DNA from: Hoyosella sp. YIM 151337
GTDB lineage: Bacteria > Actinomycetota > Actinomycetes > Mycobacteriales > Mycobacteriaceae
Reading direction: 5' to 3'
Assembly (NCBI RefSeq): GCF_026041215.1
Contig: NZ_JAPEIQ010000043.1
Span: forward strand, 1 to 64,000
DNA: 64,000 nt
The notes beneath the pieces are model-generated. The model had not been told where the DNA came from. It ran no database searches and saw nothing but the letters and a program-made list of their open reading frames with translations. Every line of letters starts with the position of its first letter. Within the stretch, counting starts at the first letter, position 1. The translations under genes were made by a program, and so were the position numbers. Below, one piece after another: positions 42,419 through 51,616 of the stretch.

Positions 42419-42519
42419 CAGTGTGCTCCTGCCTGCGAGATGAAGTCGTGGCCCCGAAGCTACTGAGCAGGGTGGTTGGTGGAATAGCTCATAGTCCGGT
42501 GAGCGGGAGGATCGCGGGC

Positions 42520-43692
<1,173 letters not shown>

Positions 43693-43713
43693 CTACGTCG
43701 ATGTTTCTGAATA

Positions 43714-43727
43714 TAGAACACGTTCTT
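43714..43727. promoter_or_regulatory. KstR operator (fadA5 side)
   Basis: TAGAACACGTTCTT agrees with the KstR consensus TNNAACNNGTTNNA except for the last base. It lies 34 bases upstream of the fadA5 start codon, in the divergent region shared with cyp125. KstR releases such sites when a 3-oxo-4-cholestenoate or CoA-thioester inducer is present. Confidence 0.75.
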
Positions 43728-43783
43728 GCAAAAGGCTATGGCGCTTCGCTGCCAGGCAGAGTAGGGTGATGATCACTCAATTG

Positions 43784-43797
43784 TAGAACGTGTTACA
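43784..43797. promoter_or_regulatory. KstR operator (cyp125 side)
   Basis: TAGAACGTGTTACA matches the KstR consensus TNNAACNNGTTNNA at every defined position. It lies about 39 bases upstream of the cyp125 start, so the divergent gap has one KstR-type site near each promoter. Confidence 0.78.
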
Positions 43798-43835
43798 CCC
43801 AGTTACACCGCAGCCGGTGCAACCAGGAGGCAGAT

Positions 43836-45062
43836 GTGGGCGAACCGCGCATTCCCGAAGGATTCGACTTCACCGACCCAGACATGTGGGCACAGCGTGT
43901 CCCGATCGAAGAGTTCGCTGAGCTGAGAAAGACCGCTCCGGTGTGGTGGAACCCCCAGCCGGCGGGCCTGAGCGGATACAACGATGGCGGCTATTGGGTA
44001 GTGACGAAACTCGCTGATGTCAAAGAGATTTCGAAGCGGCCGGAAACATACTCCTCCAGCGAGAACACGGCGATTATCCGCTTCAGCGGCGATATCGAAC
44101 GCGAGCAGATCGATGCCCAGCGCGTCATTCTCATCAACATGGACCCGCCGGTGCATACCAAAGCCCGGCGGATTATCGCGAAGGGCTTTACTCCGCGCGC
44201 CGTAAGCGGCCTGCAGGACGCGCTCACCGAGCGAGCGGCGCGCATCGTTCACGAAGCCAAGAAGGAGGGGAGCGGGGACTTCGTTCAGCAGGTGGCGTGC
44301 GAGCTGCCGCTGCAGGCGATAGCCGAACTCCTTGGTGTACCCCAAGAGGATCGCCGCAAAATTTTCGACTGGTCCAACGAGATGATCGGGTACGACGACC
44401 CGGAGTACGACATCGATCCGCTGGCGGCATCCACCGAGCTCATGGGTTACGCCTGGAACATGGCGGAAGATCGTCGCAAGTGTCCGGTCGATGACATCGT
44501 GACCAAGCTCGTTACCGCGGATATCGATGGTGAATCGCTCGCGTCTGAGGAATTCGGATTCTTCGTAATTCTCCTCGCCGTCGCCGGCAATGAGACGACA
44601 CGAAACGCCATCACCCACGGCATGAAGGCTTTCATCGACCACCCCGATCAATGGGAGCTTTTCAAGGAACAGCAGCCACGGACAGCCCCAGACGAGATAG
44701 TGCGGTGGGCGACGCCAGTGACGGCCTTCCAGCGGACAGCCACGGGGGACACCGAACTTGGCGGCCAGCTGATCAAGAAGGGCCAGCGGGTTGGGCTGTT
44801 CTACGCGTCCGCCAACTTCGATGAAGAGGCATTCGACGAGCCGCAGAAGTTCAACATCCTCCGGGACCCCAATCCGCATGTCGGTTTTGGCGGTACGGGG
44901 ACGCACTACTGTATCGGTGCCAACCTCGCCCGTTTGGAGATCGACTTGATCTTCAAGGCCATCGCCGACGCGATGCCAAACATCCGGGAAGTTGCTCCAC
45001 CGGTGCGGCTGCGCTCTGGCTGGCTCAATGGCATTAAGCACTACCCGGTGGCGTACGAGTAG
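43836..45062 (+). CDS. cyp125: Cytochrome P450 CYP125 (steroid C26/C27 hydroxylase)
   Basis: 408 residues from GTG 43836 behind AGGAGG. PxGFDFTDPDMWAQRVP at the start, I-helix AGNETTRN, WATPVTAFQRTA, heme loop HVGFGGTGTHYCIGANLA and the closing RSGWLNGIKHYPV match CYP125 (Rv3545c). It oxidises the terminal methyl of cholesterol or cholest-4-en-3-one to the carboxylic acid, the first side-chain step. The electron-transfer partners are not in this window. Confidence 0.93.
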   Translation: MGEPRIPEGFDFTDPDMWAQRVPIEEFAELRKTAPVWWNPQPAGLSGYNDGGYWVVTKLADVKEISKRPETYSSSENTAIIRFSGDIEREQIDAQRVILINMDPPVHTKARRIIAKGFTPRAVSGLQDALTERAARIVHEAKKEGSGDFVQQVACELPLQAIAELLGVPQEDRRKIFDWSNEMIGYDDPEYDIDPLAASTELMGYAWNMAEDRRKCPVDDIVTKLVTADIDGESLASEEFGFFVILLAVAGNETTRNAITHGMKAFIDHPDQWELFKEQQPRTAPDEIVRWATPVTAFQRTATGDTELGGQLIKKGQRVGLFYASANFDEEAFDEPQKFNILRDPNPHVGFGGTGTHYCIGANLARLEIDLIFKAIADAMPNIREVAPPVRLRSGWLNGIKHYPVAYE

Positions 45063-45081
45063 TCGCCCTTGTCCCTTCCCA

Positions 45082-45150
45082 AATCTATCTGCCCGGGTCA
45101 ACGGCAACTACCCAAAACAGCGAGTAATGATTGACCTGGACAGATAGATT
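45082..45150. terminator. Long hairpin between cyp125 and the SulP gene
   Basis: Arms at 45082-45101 and 45131-45150 (20 nt each, 18 complementary) enclose a 29-base loop in the 89-bp gap between convergent genes. The symmetry can serve both directions. The large loop is unusual for an intrinsic terminator. Confidence 0.6.
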
Positions 45151-45151
45151 C

Positions 45152-46861
45152 TCACCGTATGACGAGCCGTCGGGCGTACCTAATCGCTTCAGGTGTTGTC
45201 GGGAACAAACGGCGCAGACCGTCGCTGTCCGGTGCCACGCCGAGTGCCGCAAGTGGCTGCAGATGTTCTGCTTTCGTGCCCGATAGCAGAACGGTGATGT
45301 GCCGATGCTGAAGCTTTTCAATAACGTCCCTGAGCACCAGTACGCCTGTCGCATCAAGCGCGGTGACCCGTGAGAGGCGGAGGATCACGACCTTCACATC
45401 ACTGACCTCCGCGAGTTCAAGCAAGAATCGGTGTGCGGCCGCGAAGAACACCGCACCGTCGATTCGGTAAGCGACAATATGCTCGCGCAGAAGGTCATGT
45501 TCCTCGACAGCGTGATCGCCAGTGTCAGCAAGGGGGACCTGCTCGAGTTTCGCGCTGCGAGCTACCGCGCGCAGCGCGAGTACGCCAGCGATACCCACGC
45601 CCACCGCGACGGCGGTGATCAAGTCGAACACCACGGTGACAGCAAAAGTCAGTGCGAGGACGAGTGCGTCGGCACGTGTCGCGCGAAAGATCGCGCGAAC
45701 CGACGCTGTTTCGACCATTCGCACCGTAGTCGCGAGAAGTACCCCAGCTAGTGCAGCCAGTGGAATCTCTGCGACGAGTCCTGTTGCGAGGTAGGCGATG
45801 CCAGCAAGGATCACAGCGTGACTAAGCGCGGCCAAGCGCGTGCGGGCTCCGGAGCGCACATTCACTGCTGTGCGCGCGATGGCCCCGGTCGCAGGCACGC
45901 CGCCGAAGAGCGGCGCGGCGATGTTGCTGAGGCCCTGGCCCAGCAGTTCCCGGTCGGGGTTGTGGCGGGTACCCACCGCCATCGAGTCTGCCGCGGTTGC
46001 CGACAGAAGGGACTCCAACGCTGCGAGCGCGGCTACAGCGAGCGCGGGCGCAAGCAGCGCGGGAACGTCACTTAGCTGAAGGAAACTCAGTGACGGCGCA
46101 GGAAGGCCCTGCGGTAGTGCGCCAATCTTGGCGACATCGAGATCGAAGAGTCGCGCAGCGGCCGTTGCGACAGCCACAGTGGCTAGGGCAAACGGAAGCT
46201 TGGGAAAGTGCCGGCCACCCGCGAGGATGACGGCTGCGACGAGCAGTGCAATCGCTGGTTCTGTGAGCGATGGATGAGAGGCGAAGCGGAGCACCGCGTC
46301 AAATGCGCTTCGCCATACTTCTTCACCCTCGGCGTCGCTGATGCCGAGGGCGGTGGGAATTTGCTGCAACGCGATGACGACAGCGATTCCTGCCGTGAAG
46401 CCTTCTATCACAGGCGCAGGCATATACCGGACAGCTCGCCCGATCCCGGCGAACGCGAGCACCACGAGTATCAAACCCGCAAGCAGCCCCACGGTCAGTA
46501 CCCCCGTGGCACCGTGCTGTGCCGCGATAGGAACTAACACCACAGTCATTGCGCCGGTCGGCCCGGTTACCTGGAATCGTGACCCGCCGAATATGGCTGC
46601 GATCGCGCCGGCAACGACCGCCGTCGCGAGCCCAGCTGCCGCGCCAAGCCCGGAGCTGATTCCGAAACCGAGCGCGAGGGGCAGCGCTACGAGTGCTACG
46701 ACGAGCCCTGCGAGGAGGTCGCCACCCGGTGCGCGGACGGCTGGCCGCCAGTCGGTCCATGTCGGCAGTAACGAGCACGTGGTCTGAAAAACGCGAGGTC
46801 TTCTGCTGCCGGCGTTCGCCGGGGACTCTGGGGAGACGCCCTCGGCGCTGAGTTCGGACAT
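45152..46861 (-). CDS. SulP family anion transporter with STAS domain
   Basis: 569 residues from ATG 46861 with GAGG six bases upstream. About ten transmembrane segments start with GDLLAGLVVALVALPLALGFGISSG and include the SulP signature VTGPTGAMTVVL. The C-terminal part (VKVVILRLSRVTALDATGVLVL) is a cytoplasmic STAS domain. Family members carry sulfate, bicarbonate or dicarboxylates with sodium or protons; the anion is not deducible. A cysteine-free ArsR regulator gene is directly upstream. Confidence 0.88.
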   Translation of the reverse strand: MSELSAEGVSPESPANAGSRRPRVFQTTCSLLPTWTDWRPAVRAPGGDLLAGLVVALVALPLALGFGISSGLGAAAGLATAVVAGAIAAIFGGSRFQVTGPTGAMTVVLVPIAAQHGATGVLTVGLLAGLILVVLAFAGIGRAVRYMPAPVIEGFTAGIAVVIALQQIPTALGISDAEGEEVWRSAFDAVLRFASHPSLTEPAIALLVAAVILAGGRHFPKLPFALATVAVATAAARLFDLDVAKIGALPQGLPAPSLSFLQLSDVPALLAPALAVAALAALESLLSATAADSMAVGTRHNPDRELLGQGLSNIAAPLFGGVPATGAIARTAVNVRSGARTRLAALSHAVILAGIAYLATGLVAEIPLAALAGVLLATTVRMVETASVRAIFRATRADALVLALTFAVTVVFDLITAVAVGVGIAGVLALRAVARSAKLEQVPLADTGDHAVEEHDLLREHIVAYRIDGAVFFAAAHRFLLELAEVSDVKVVILRLSRVTALDATGVLVLRDVIEKLQHRHITVLLSGTKAEHLQPLAALGVAPDSDGLRRLFPTTPEAIRYARRLVIR

Positions 46862-46875
46862 GCGCTGCCTCGCTG

Positions 46876-46918
46876 TTTTATTACATAAATAAAATCTTAC
46901 TTGCAAATATTAGCAAGT
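46876..46918. promoter_or_regulatory. AT-rich double inverted repeat upstream of the SulP gene
   Basis: TTTTATT (46876-46882) pairs with AATAAAA (46888-46894), and ACTTGC (46899-46904) pairs with GCAAGT (46913-46918). Both repeats lie in the 96-bp gap between the SulP start and the ArsR stop, which is much more AT-rich than the surroundings. The ACTTGC repeat is a likely operator of the adjacent ArsR-family protein. Confidence 0.5.
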
Positions 46919-46957
46919 GAATAGGAAGGGTGAGGTGTGAAGTTTGCGACAGTCTGG

Positions 46958-47305
46958 TCAGTGGGCGGGCGGTTCAGCAAACTCGTCGAGCAGTTCAGCC
47001 TGCCCCGCTACAACGCTAGTGAGGATTTCACGCGAAACCTGGAGGAGTTCGGCGACGCGAGGTGATGTCAGTGTGTACAACACTGATAAACCTTCGCGTC
47101 TCGCCGTGACTAGCCCCGCACGCCGCAGGACTGCCAACTGCTGGGACAGGTTCGCCGGTTCAATGCCGATCTCGGCGACCATCTCGGAGACGGCATGTTC
47201 ACGCTCGCTGAGCAACTCGAGCACCCGGATGCGCGCCGGATGTCCCAGCGTTTTGAAAAAGTCCGCCTTCATTTGATACAGCGGCTGGCGTGCGTCTGCG
47301 GGCAT
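46958..47305 (-). CDS. ArsR family regulator without metal-binding cysteines
   Basis: 115 residues from ATG 47305 with GGAGGG upstream. The winged helix-turn-helix is typical (HPARIRVLELLSEREHAVSEM, EPANLSQQLAVLRRAGLV). There is no cysteine in the protein, so it cannot use the metal-thiolate sites of ArsR, SmtB or CadC; it may sense a small molecule or pH. It is co-directional with the SulP gene and probably controls it through the AT-rich repeats. Confidence 0.85.
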   Translation of the reverse strand: MPADARQPLYQMKADFFKTLGHPARIRVLELLSEREHAVSEMVAEIGIEPANLSQQLAVLRRAGLVTARREGLSVLYTLTSPRVAELLQVSREILTSVVAGQAELLDEFAEPPAH

Positions 47306-47530
47306 CGGCCCTCCTCTGTCCTCCACTGTGAATTGGCGGTACTGTGCTGCCACTATATGCGCTCGCAAATCCATCTGCGCATGTCAGTAGACCAAGGCCG
47401 GAGTCTGCGGTTATGCCTGAGGTGCACAGATGGATTGGGAAGCCGGGGTCAGAAAACCGATCGACTGTCCCGTCGCCGCTATGTCATGCTGTTGACCGCA
47501 AGCAATCAGTCTAGGGGGAGAGGCCAGCCG

Positions 47531-47677
47531 ATGGACCTGACAGCGAACGCCGCGTATCTCGCACCGTCCGTTGTCGTCGAAAGGCTCCTATGTCTCACCC
47601 CTCCGCGCCCAACGCGGTCACCTGTATCGATCTCACCTTCGAGTGGCCTGACGGGTCACCCGCGCTTACCCGGCTGA
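47531..47677 (+). other. Possible leader ORF overlapping the ABC-F start
   Basis: ATG 47531 follows GGGGGAGAGG and opens a 48-codon frame (MDLTANAAYLAPSVVVERLL...) that overlaps the first 88 bases of the ABC-F gene in another frame. Translated leader ORFs that attenuate expression precede many antibiotic-responsive ABC-F genes. The rest of the 47306-47530 gap shows no other gene. Whether it is translated is unproven. Confidence 0.35.
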
Positions 47678-49194
47678 ACTGTGCTTTCCCACCAGGCCGT
47701 ACCGGCCTGATCGGCCGCAATGGTGCGGGTAAGTCCACGCTGGTCCGTCTCGTCGCGGGGCAGTTGGCTCCAACGTCGGGGCGTGTCAACGCGAGCGGGG
47801 CTGTTGCGTTCCTGCCCCAGACGATCGCGCTGGAAGCTGGCCAGACGGTCAGTGATCTCCTTGGGATTGCAGTCAAGCGCGATGCGCTGCGGCGCATCGA
47901 GTCCGGTGTCGTCGACGAAGCTTTCTTCGCGGTGCTCGGTGACGACTGGGATATCGAAGAACGCGCCGTCGCAGCGCTGAGCAAATTCGGCATCAACCCG
48001 CAGGGCGCGCAGGGCGCGGCCGTGCTCGACCGTGCTGTGGGCACGTTATCCGGCGGCGAAACAGTGCTTACTGCGATAGCGGGTTTGATGCTGCGCAGAG
48101 CACCCGTCACAGTTCTGGATGAGCCCACGAACAACCTCGACCGGCGCGCCCGAACGCTGCTCTACGATGCGGTTGCGAACTGGCCGGGTGTGTTAATTGT
48201 CGCGTCGCATGACCGTGAACTCCTCGACCATATGGACCAGATCGCCGAACTGCGCAACAACGAGATTCGAGTGTGGGGCGGCAATTACTCCGAGTACATC
48301 GAGCAGCGTGATGCCGAACAGCAGGCAGCGGAACGCATGCGGCGCGTCGCAGAGGGAAAACTAGCTCAGGAAGAGCAGCAACTCGTTCAGGCGCGCATTA
48401 AGCTCGACCGGCGCGTCCGGTACGGGAAAAAGATGTACGCGAACAAACGTGAACCCAAGATAGTTATGGGTCAGCGCAAGCGCGCTGCGCAGGAGTCCGC
48501 GGGTAAGCACCGAATCATGCATGAGGGAAAGATCCAGGCCGCAAAGGAGAAGCTGAACGCAGCGGAGAGTGCCGTGCGTGACGATGATCTAGTCCGCATC
48601 TCGCTGCCTGCAACACATGTGCCCCAGGGGCAGGATGTGCTCACGCTGTTTTCTGGCGGTCGGCGCCTGTACGTACGCGGGCCGGAGCGAATCGCACTTG
48701 TAGGTGCCAACGGGTCGGGAAAAACGACACTGTTGGAGGCAATCGCTGGCGGGGCCGGATGTGGCCCAGTCGAATGGGTGATTCCGCAGATCGGCTACCT
48801 GCCCCAGCGGCTGGACATTCTCGACGACGCCAGTTCTGTCATGGACAACATCAGAGCAAGCGCGTCATCCGCCACCGAACAAGAGGTGCGGGCGAAGCTC
48901 GCCCGGTTCTTGATCACCGGTCACGGTGTCAGCCAGTCGGCCGGGACGCTGTCGGGAGGAGAGAGATTCCGGGTCGCACTTGCCCGGATTCTGCTTGCTG
49001 ACGAAGCACCTAAGCTCTTGCTGCTCGACGAGCCGACTAACAACCTGGATCTCGACAGCGTGGAACAACTGACACGCGCGCTCTCCAACTATCAAGGTGC
49101 ACTGCTGGTTGCGAGTCATGACGAAACGCTCCTGGGTGATATCGGAGTCACCCGCCGGTGGATTGTCAACCGGGGAACGATTGCGGAGGAATAG
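47590..49194 (+). CDS. ABC-F family ATPase (ribosome-associated)
   Basis: 534 residues, two fused ATPase domains without membrane segments. Domain 1: Walker A GRNGAGKST, signature LSGGE (TLSGGETVL), Walker B VTVLDEPTNN. Domain 2: GANGSGKTT, TLSGGERFR, LLLLDEPTNN. The linker (about residues 230-330) is rich in Lys/Arg (KKMYANKREPKIVMGQRKR), as in ABC-F translation factors and ribosome-protection proteins. It resembles Rv1473-type proteins linked to macrolide resistance. ATG 47590 follows AAAGG. Confidence 0.88.
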   Translation: MSHPSAPNAVTCIDLTFEWPDGSPALTRLNCAFPPGRTGLIGRNGAGKSTLVRLVAGQLAPTSGRVNASGAVAFLPQTIALEAGQTVSDLLGIAVKRDALRRIESGVVDEAFFAVLGDDWDIEERAVAALSKFGINPQGAQGAAVLDRAVGTLSGGETVLTAIAGLMLRRAPVTVLDEPTNNLDRRARTLLYDAVANWPGVLIVASHDRELLDHMDQIAELRNNEIRVWGGNYSEYIEQRDAEQQAAERMRRVAEGKLAQEEQQLVQARIKLDRRVRYGKKMYANKREPKIVMGQRKRAAQESAGKHRIMHEGKIQAAKEKLNAAESAVRDDDLVRISLPATHVPQGQDVLTLFSGGRRLYVRGPERIALVGANGSGKTTLLEAIAGGAGCGPVEWVIPQIGYLPQRLDILDDASSVMDNIRASASSATEQEVRAKLARFLITGHGVSQSAGTLSGGERFRVALARILLADEAPKLLLLDEPTNNLDLDSVEQLTRALSNYQGALLVASHDETLLGDIGVTRRWIVNRGTIAEE

Positions 49195-49217
49195 CACAAT
49201 CAATCGGCGTTCGTCGA

Positions 49218-49223
49218 TATAAT
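49218..49223 (+). promoter_or_regulatory. -10 element of the cmtR-type gene, leaderless start
   Basis: A perfect TATAAT ends six bases before GTG 49230. Transcription would then begin at the start codon. The surrounding repeated AATCGG and CGAT elements (49201-49229) may be the ArsR operator. Confidence 0.6.
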
Positions 49224-49229
49224 CGGTTG

Positions 49230-49595
49230 GTGGCGATTGATACCTGTTCTGGCCCACAAGGCAAGTCTCTTGAGCCTGCCGCGGCGCTGTTCCGCAGCCT
49301 GTCAGAGACCACTCGGCTTGCGATTGTGCAACGCCTCGCAAACGGTGAAGCACGGATAGCGGACCTTGTCGCTGAACTCGGTCTCGCGCAGTCAACGGTG
49401 TCAGCTCATGTGGCGTGTTTGCGGGACTGCAAACTCGTCGAGGGCCGTCCAGTTGGCCGACAGGTCTTCTACAGTCTCGCGCAGCCGGAACTGATCAGCC
49501 TGCTCAAATCCGCGGAAACGCTGCTGTCTGCAACGGGAAGCGCAGTAGCGCTGTGTCCGAATTACGGCCTTGCTGCGAAGGCGGCGGACGGATGA
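49230..49595 (+). CDS. cmtR: CmtR-type ArsR metalloregulator
   Basis: 121 residues from GTG 49230, selected because of the TATAAT six bases upstream. Winged HTH ADLVAELGLAQSTVSAHVACLRDCKLV carries Cys63 and Cys67, the positions of the Cd/Pb ligands of M. tuberculosis CmtR (C57, C61), and Cys109 in VALCPNYG replaces CmtR Cys102. It represses its operon until Cd(II) or Pb(II) binds. The stop overlaps the next start (ATGA at 49592), so it is coupled to the metal-pump gene. Confidence 0.85.
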   Translation: MAIDTCSGPQGKSLEPAAALFRSLSETTRLAIVQRLANGEARIADLVAELGLAQSTVSAHVACLRDCKLVEGRPVGRQVFYSLAQPELISLLKSAETLLSATGSAVALCPNYGLAAKAADG

Positions 49596-49675
49596 GCGAC
49601 ATGTGCGGCTGCAGCCATGACGAACCGGCGCACAGTGCGGGGGCGGACTCAAAACCTCCGGTTATGGCACGTTAA
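49592..49675 (+). other. Out-of-frame N-terminal metal-binding leader of the P-type ATPase
   Basis: ATG 49592 overlaps the cmtR stop by ATGA and encodes MSDMCGCSHDEPAHSAG..., a Cys/His-rich stretch like the N-terminus of Cd/Zn-exporting ATPases, then stops at 49675. The ATPase itself continues in the +1 frame with LRLWHVKEL. One base too many or two too few near 49650-49663 would explain this: a frameshift mutation, a sequence error or a programmed shift. Confidence 0.55.
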
Positions 49676-51548
49676 GGAACTTCGCGCGGCCGCTGCGGCC
49701 GGAGTGCTCCTGCTCGTAGCGCTGATTGCCGAGTGGAGCGGTGCGCCGGACCCGATCACGCTGGTCTTCGCCGCTGCGGCATTGCTGATCGCCGGTGCGA
49801 CGTTCGTGCCGCCGACCCTGCGCCGATTGATGAAAGGCAAAATCGGGGTCGGCACGCTGATGACGATCGCCGCTATTGGCGCGGTCCTCCTCGGTGAAGT
49901 GGAGGAAGCGGCGATGCTGGCCTTCCTCTTTTCGATCGCAGAGGGGCTGGAAGCGTACTCACTAACGCGGACCCGCCGCGGGCTGCGCGCGCTGCTGGCC
50001 GTAGTTCCGTCGCGAACCACCGTTCTGCGGGATGGTCGGGAAACCGACACGCCAGCAACTGAACTGCAGATCGGCGACCGAATGCTCGTGCGGCCAGGAG
50101 AGCGAATCGCCACCGATGGAATCATCCGCGACGGCCGCAGCAGCCTGAATCTTTCCGCGATCACAGGCGAATCGGTACCTGTGGAGGCGGGCCCGGGTGA
50201 CGACGTGTTTGCGGGTGCGATCAATGGCGCTGGGGTTTTGACGATCGATGCAACCAGGACCGCCGAAGACAACTCATTAGCCCGCATAGTGCGCATTGTG
50301 GAGGCCGAGCAGAGCCGCAAAGGGGCAGCTCAGCGTCTTACTGATCGCATCGCGCAACCGCTGGTTCCCGGCATCATGGTGGTCTCCCTGCTGATCGCTG
50401 TGGCGGGTGGCGTGTTCGGTGATCCGCTCGTATGGATTGAACGCGCGCTCATTGTGCTTGTCGCTGCGTCGCCGTGCGCACTCGCTATCTCTGTTCCTGT
50501 CACGGTCGTTTCCGCAGTGGGCAGAGCGAGCAAAATGGGTGTCCTCATCAAGGGCGGTGCGGCCCTGGAGTCGCTGGGCAAAGTGCGTGCGATCGCCTTC
50601 GACAAGACCGGAACTCTCACGCGAAACGAACCATCTGTAGTCGGCGTCCGCACTCTCGGCGGTGTCGCGCGTAATCACGTTCTCGGTATTGCGGCAGAGC
50701 TTGAGACGCGCAGTGAGCATCCGCTTGCCAGCGCCATAGTGAATACCGTCAGCGACGTCACCCCCGCCACAGAAGTGAAGGCAGTCGCGGGTGCTGGTAT
50801 CACCGGCAGGGTCGAAGGGCGGCTGGTGCGCCTGGGCCGCCCGGGCTGGCTGAACGCCGGTGCGTTGTCGGACGATGTCGAACGGATGCAAGCCGCGGGA
50901 GCAACCGTGGTGCTCGTGGAGGATGACGGTCAGATCCTCGGGCTGATCGCGATCCGCGACGAACTCCGCCCCGAGGCTGCCGCCGCCGTGCAACGCCTGC
51001 GCCGTGACGGTTACCGGGTTTCAATGCTCACCGGCGATAACGGTGCTACCGCGGAAGCTCTCGGCGCGGCGTCAGGAATCGTCACCGTGCACGCTGAGCT
51101 TCGCCCGGAAGACAAAGCTGGTCTCGTGAAGCGTCTCCGGCGCGATCCGGGGATCGCGATGGTGGGCGATGGTATCAATGACGCACCCGCACTTGCTGCA
51201 GCTGATGTCGGTATCGCGATGGGTGCCATGGGCAGTGATGTCGCGATCGAAACTGCTGACGTGGCGCTGATGGGTGAGGATCTGCGGCATCTTCCGCAGA
51301 CCTTTGCTCACGCCCGCAGGGCCCGCCGCATCATGCTGCAAAATGTCGGGCTCTCACTCGGTTTGATCGCTGTGCTGATACCGCTATCTCTTACGGGAAC
51401 GCTGGGACTCGCCGCAGTCGTGCTCATCCATGAACTCGCAGAGATCGCGGTGATCGTGAACGGTGTCCGGGCGGGCAGGCGGGGCGAGGCGCTATCAGAC
51501 CCAGCTTCCGGCAGGGTCACCGATGCGCCGTCGCTTGCCAGCGCCTAA
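49617..51548 (+). CDS. Heavy-metal-translocating P1B-type ATPase
   Basis: 643 residues as read from ATG 49617. Actuator TGES (ITGESVPVE), phosphorylation motif DKTGTLT, ATP-binding part with SEHPLA, hinge GDGINDAPAL. The transmembrane metal motif is SPC (ASPCALAIS), not CPC, and the last helix has HELAEIAV; SPC is typical of the P1B-4 group. With a CmtR-type regulator upstream, export of Cd, Pb, Zn or Co is likely. The natural N-terminus is probably the out-of-frame MCGCSHDE leader from 49592; ATG 49617 has no good ribosome site. Confidence 0.87.
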   Translation: MTNRRTVRGRTQNLRLWHVKELRAAAAAGVLLLVALIAEWSGAPDPITLVFAAAALLIAGATFVPPTLRRLMKGKIGVGTLMTIAAIGAVLLGEVEEAAMLAFLFSIAEGLEAYSLTRTRRGLRALLAVVPSRTTVLRDGRETDTPATELQIGDRMLVRPGERIATDGIIRDGRSSLNLSAITGESVPVEAGPGDDVFAGAINGAGVLTIDATRTAEDNSLARIVRIVEAEQSRKGAAQRLTDRIAQPLVPGIMVVSLLIAVAGGVFGDPLVWIERALIVLVAASPCALAISVPVTVVSAVGRASKMGVLIKGGAALESLGKVRAIAFDKTGTLTRNEPSVVGVRTLGGVARNHVLGIAAELETRSEHPLASAIVNTVSDVTPATEVKAVAGAGITGRVEGRLVRLGRPGWLNAGALSDDVERMQAAGATVVLVEDDGQILGLIAIRDELRPEAAAAVQRLRRDGYRVSMLTGDNGATAEALGAASGIVTVHAELRPEDKAGLVKRLRRDPGIAMVGDGINDAPALAAADVGIAMGAMGSDVAIETADVALMGEDLRHLPQTFAHARRARRIMLQNVGLSLGLIAVLIPLSLTGTLGLAAVVLIHELAEIAVIVNGVRAGRRGEALSDPASGRVTDAPSLASA

Positions 51549-51605
51549 CGTCGCGGGTGTTTGTATCGGATTCATGCTGCGCACTCGATACAAACGCTCG
51601 CGACG
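51549..51605. terminator. Long hairpin between the metal pump and ltp3
   Basis: Arms at 51549-51568 and 51586-51605 (20 nt, 18 complementary) with a 17-base loop start immediately after the ATPase stop, in the 68-bp gap between convergent genes. Probably a bidirectional terminator. Confidence 0.65.
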
Positions 51606-51616
51606 CTGAGGGCCAG

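Noticed and set aside
43803-45107. 434-codon minus-strand frame opposite cyp125
   Set aside because: Completely antisense to a gene matching CYP125 over its whole length; no start signal and no family resemblance.
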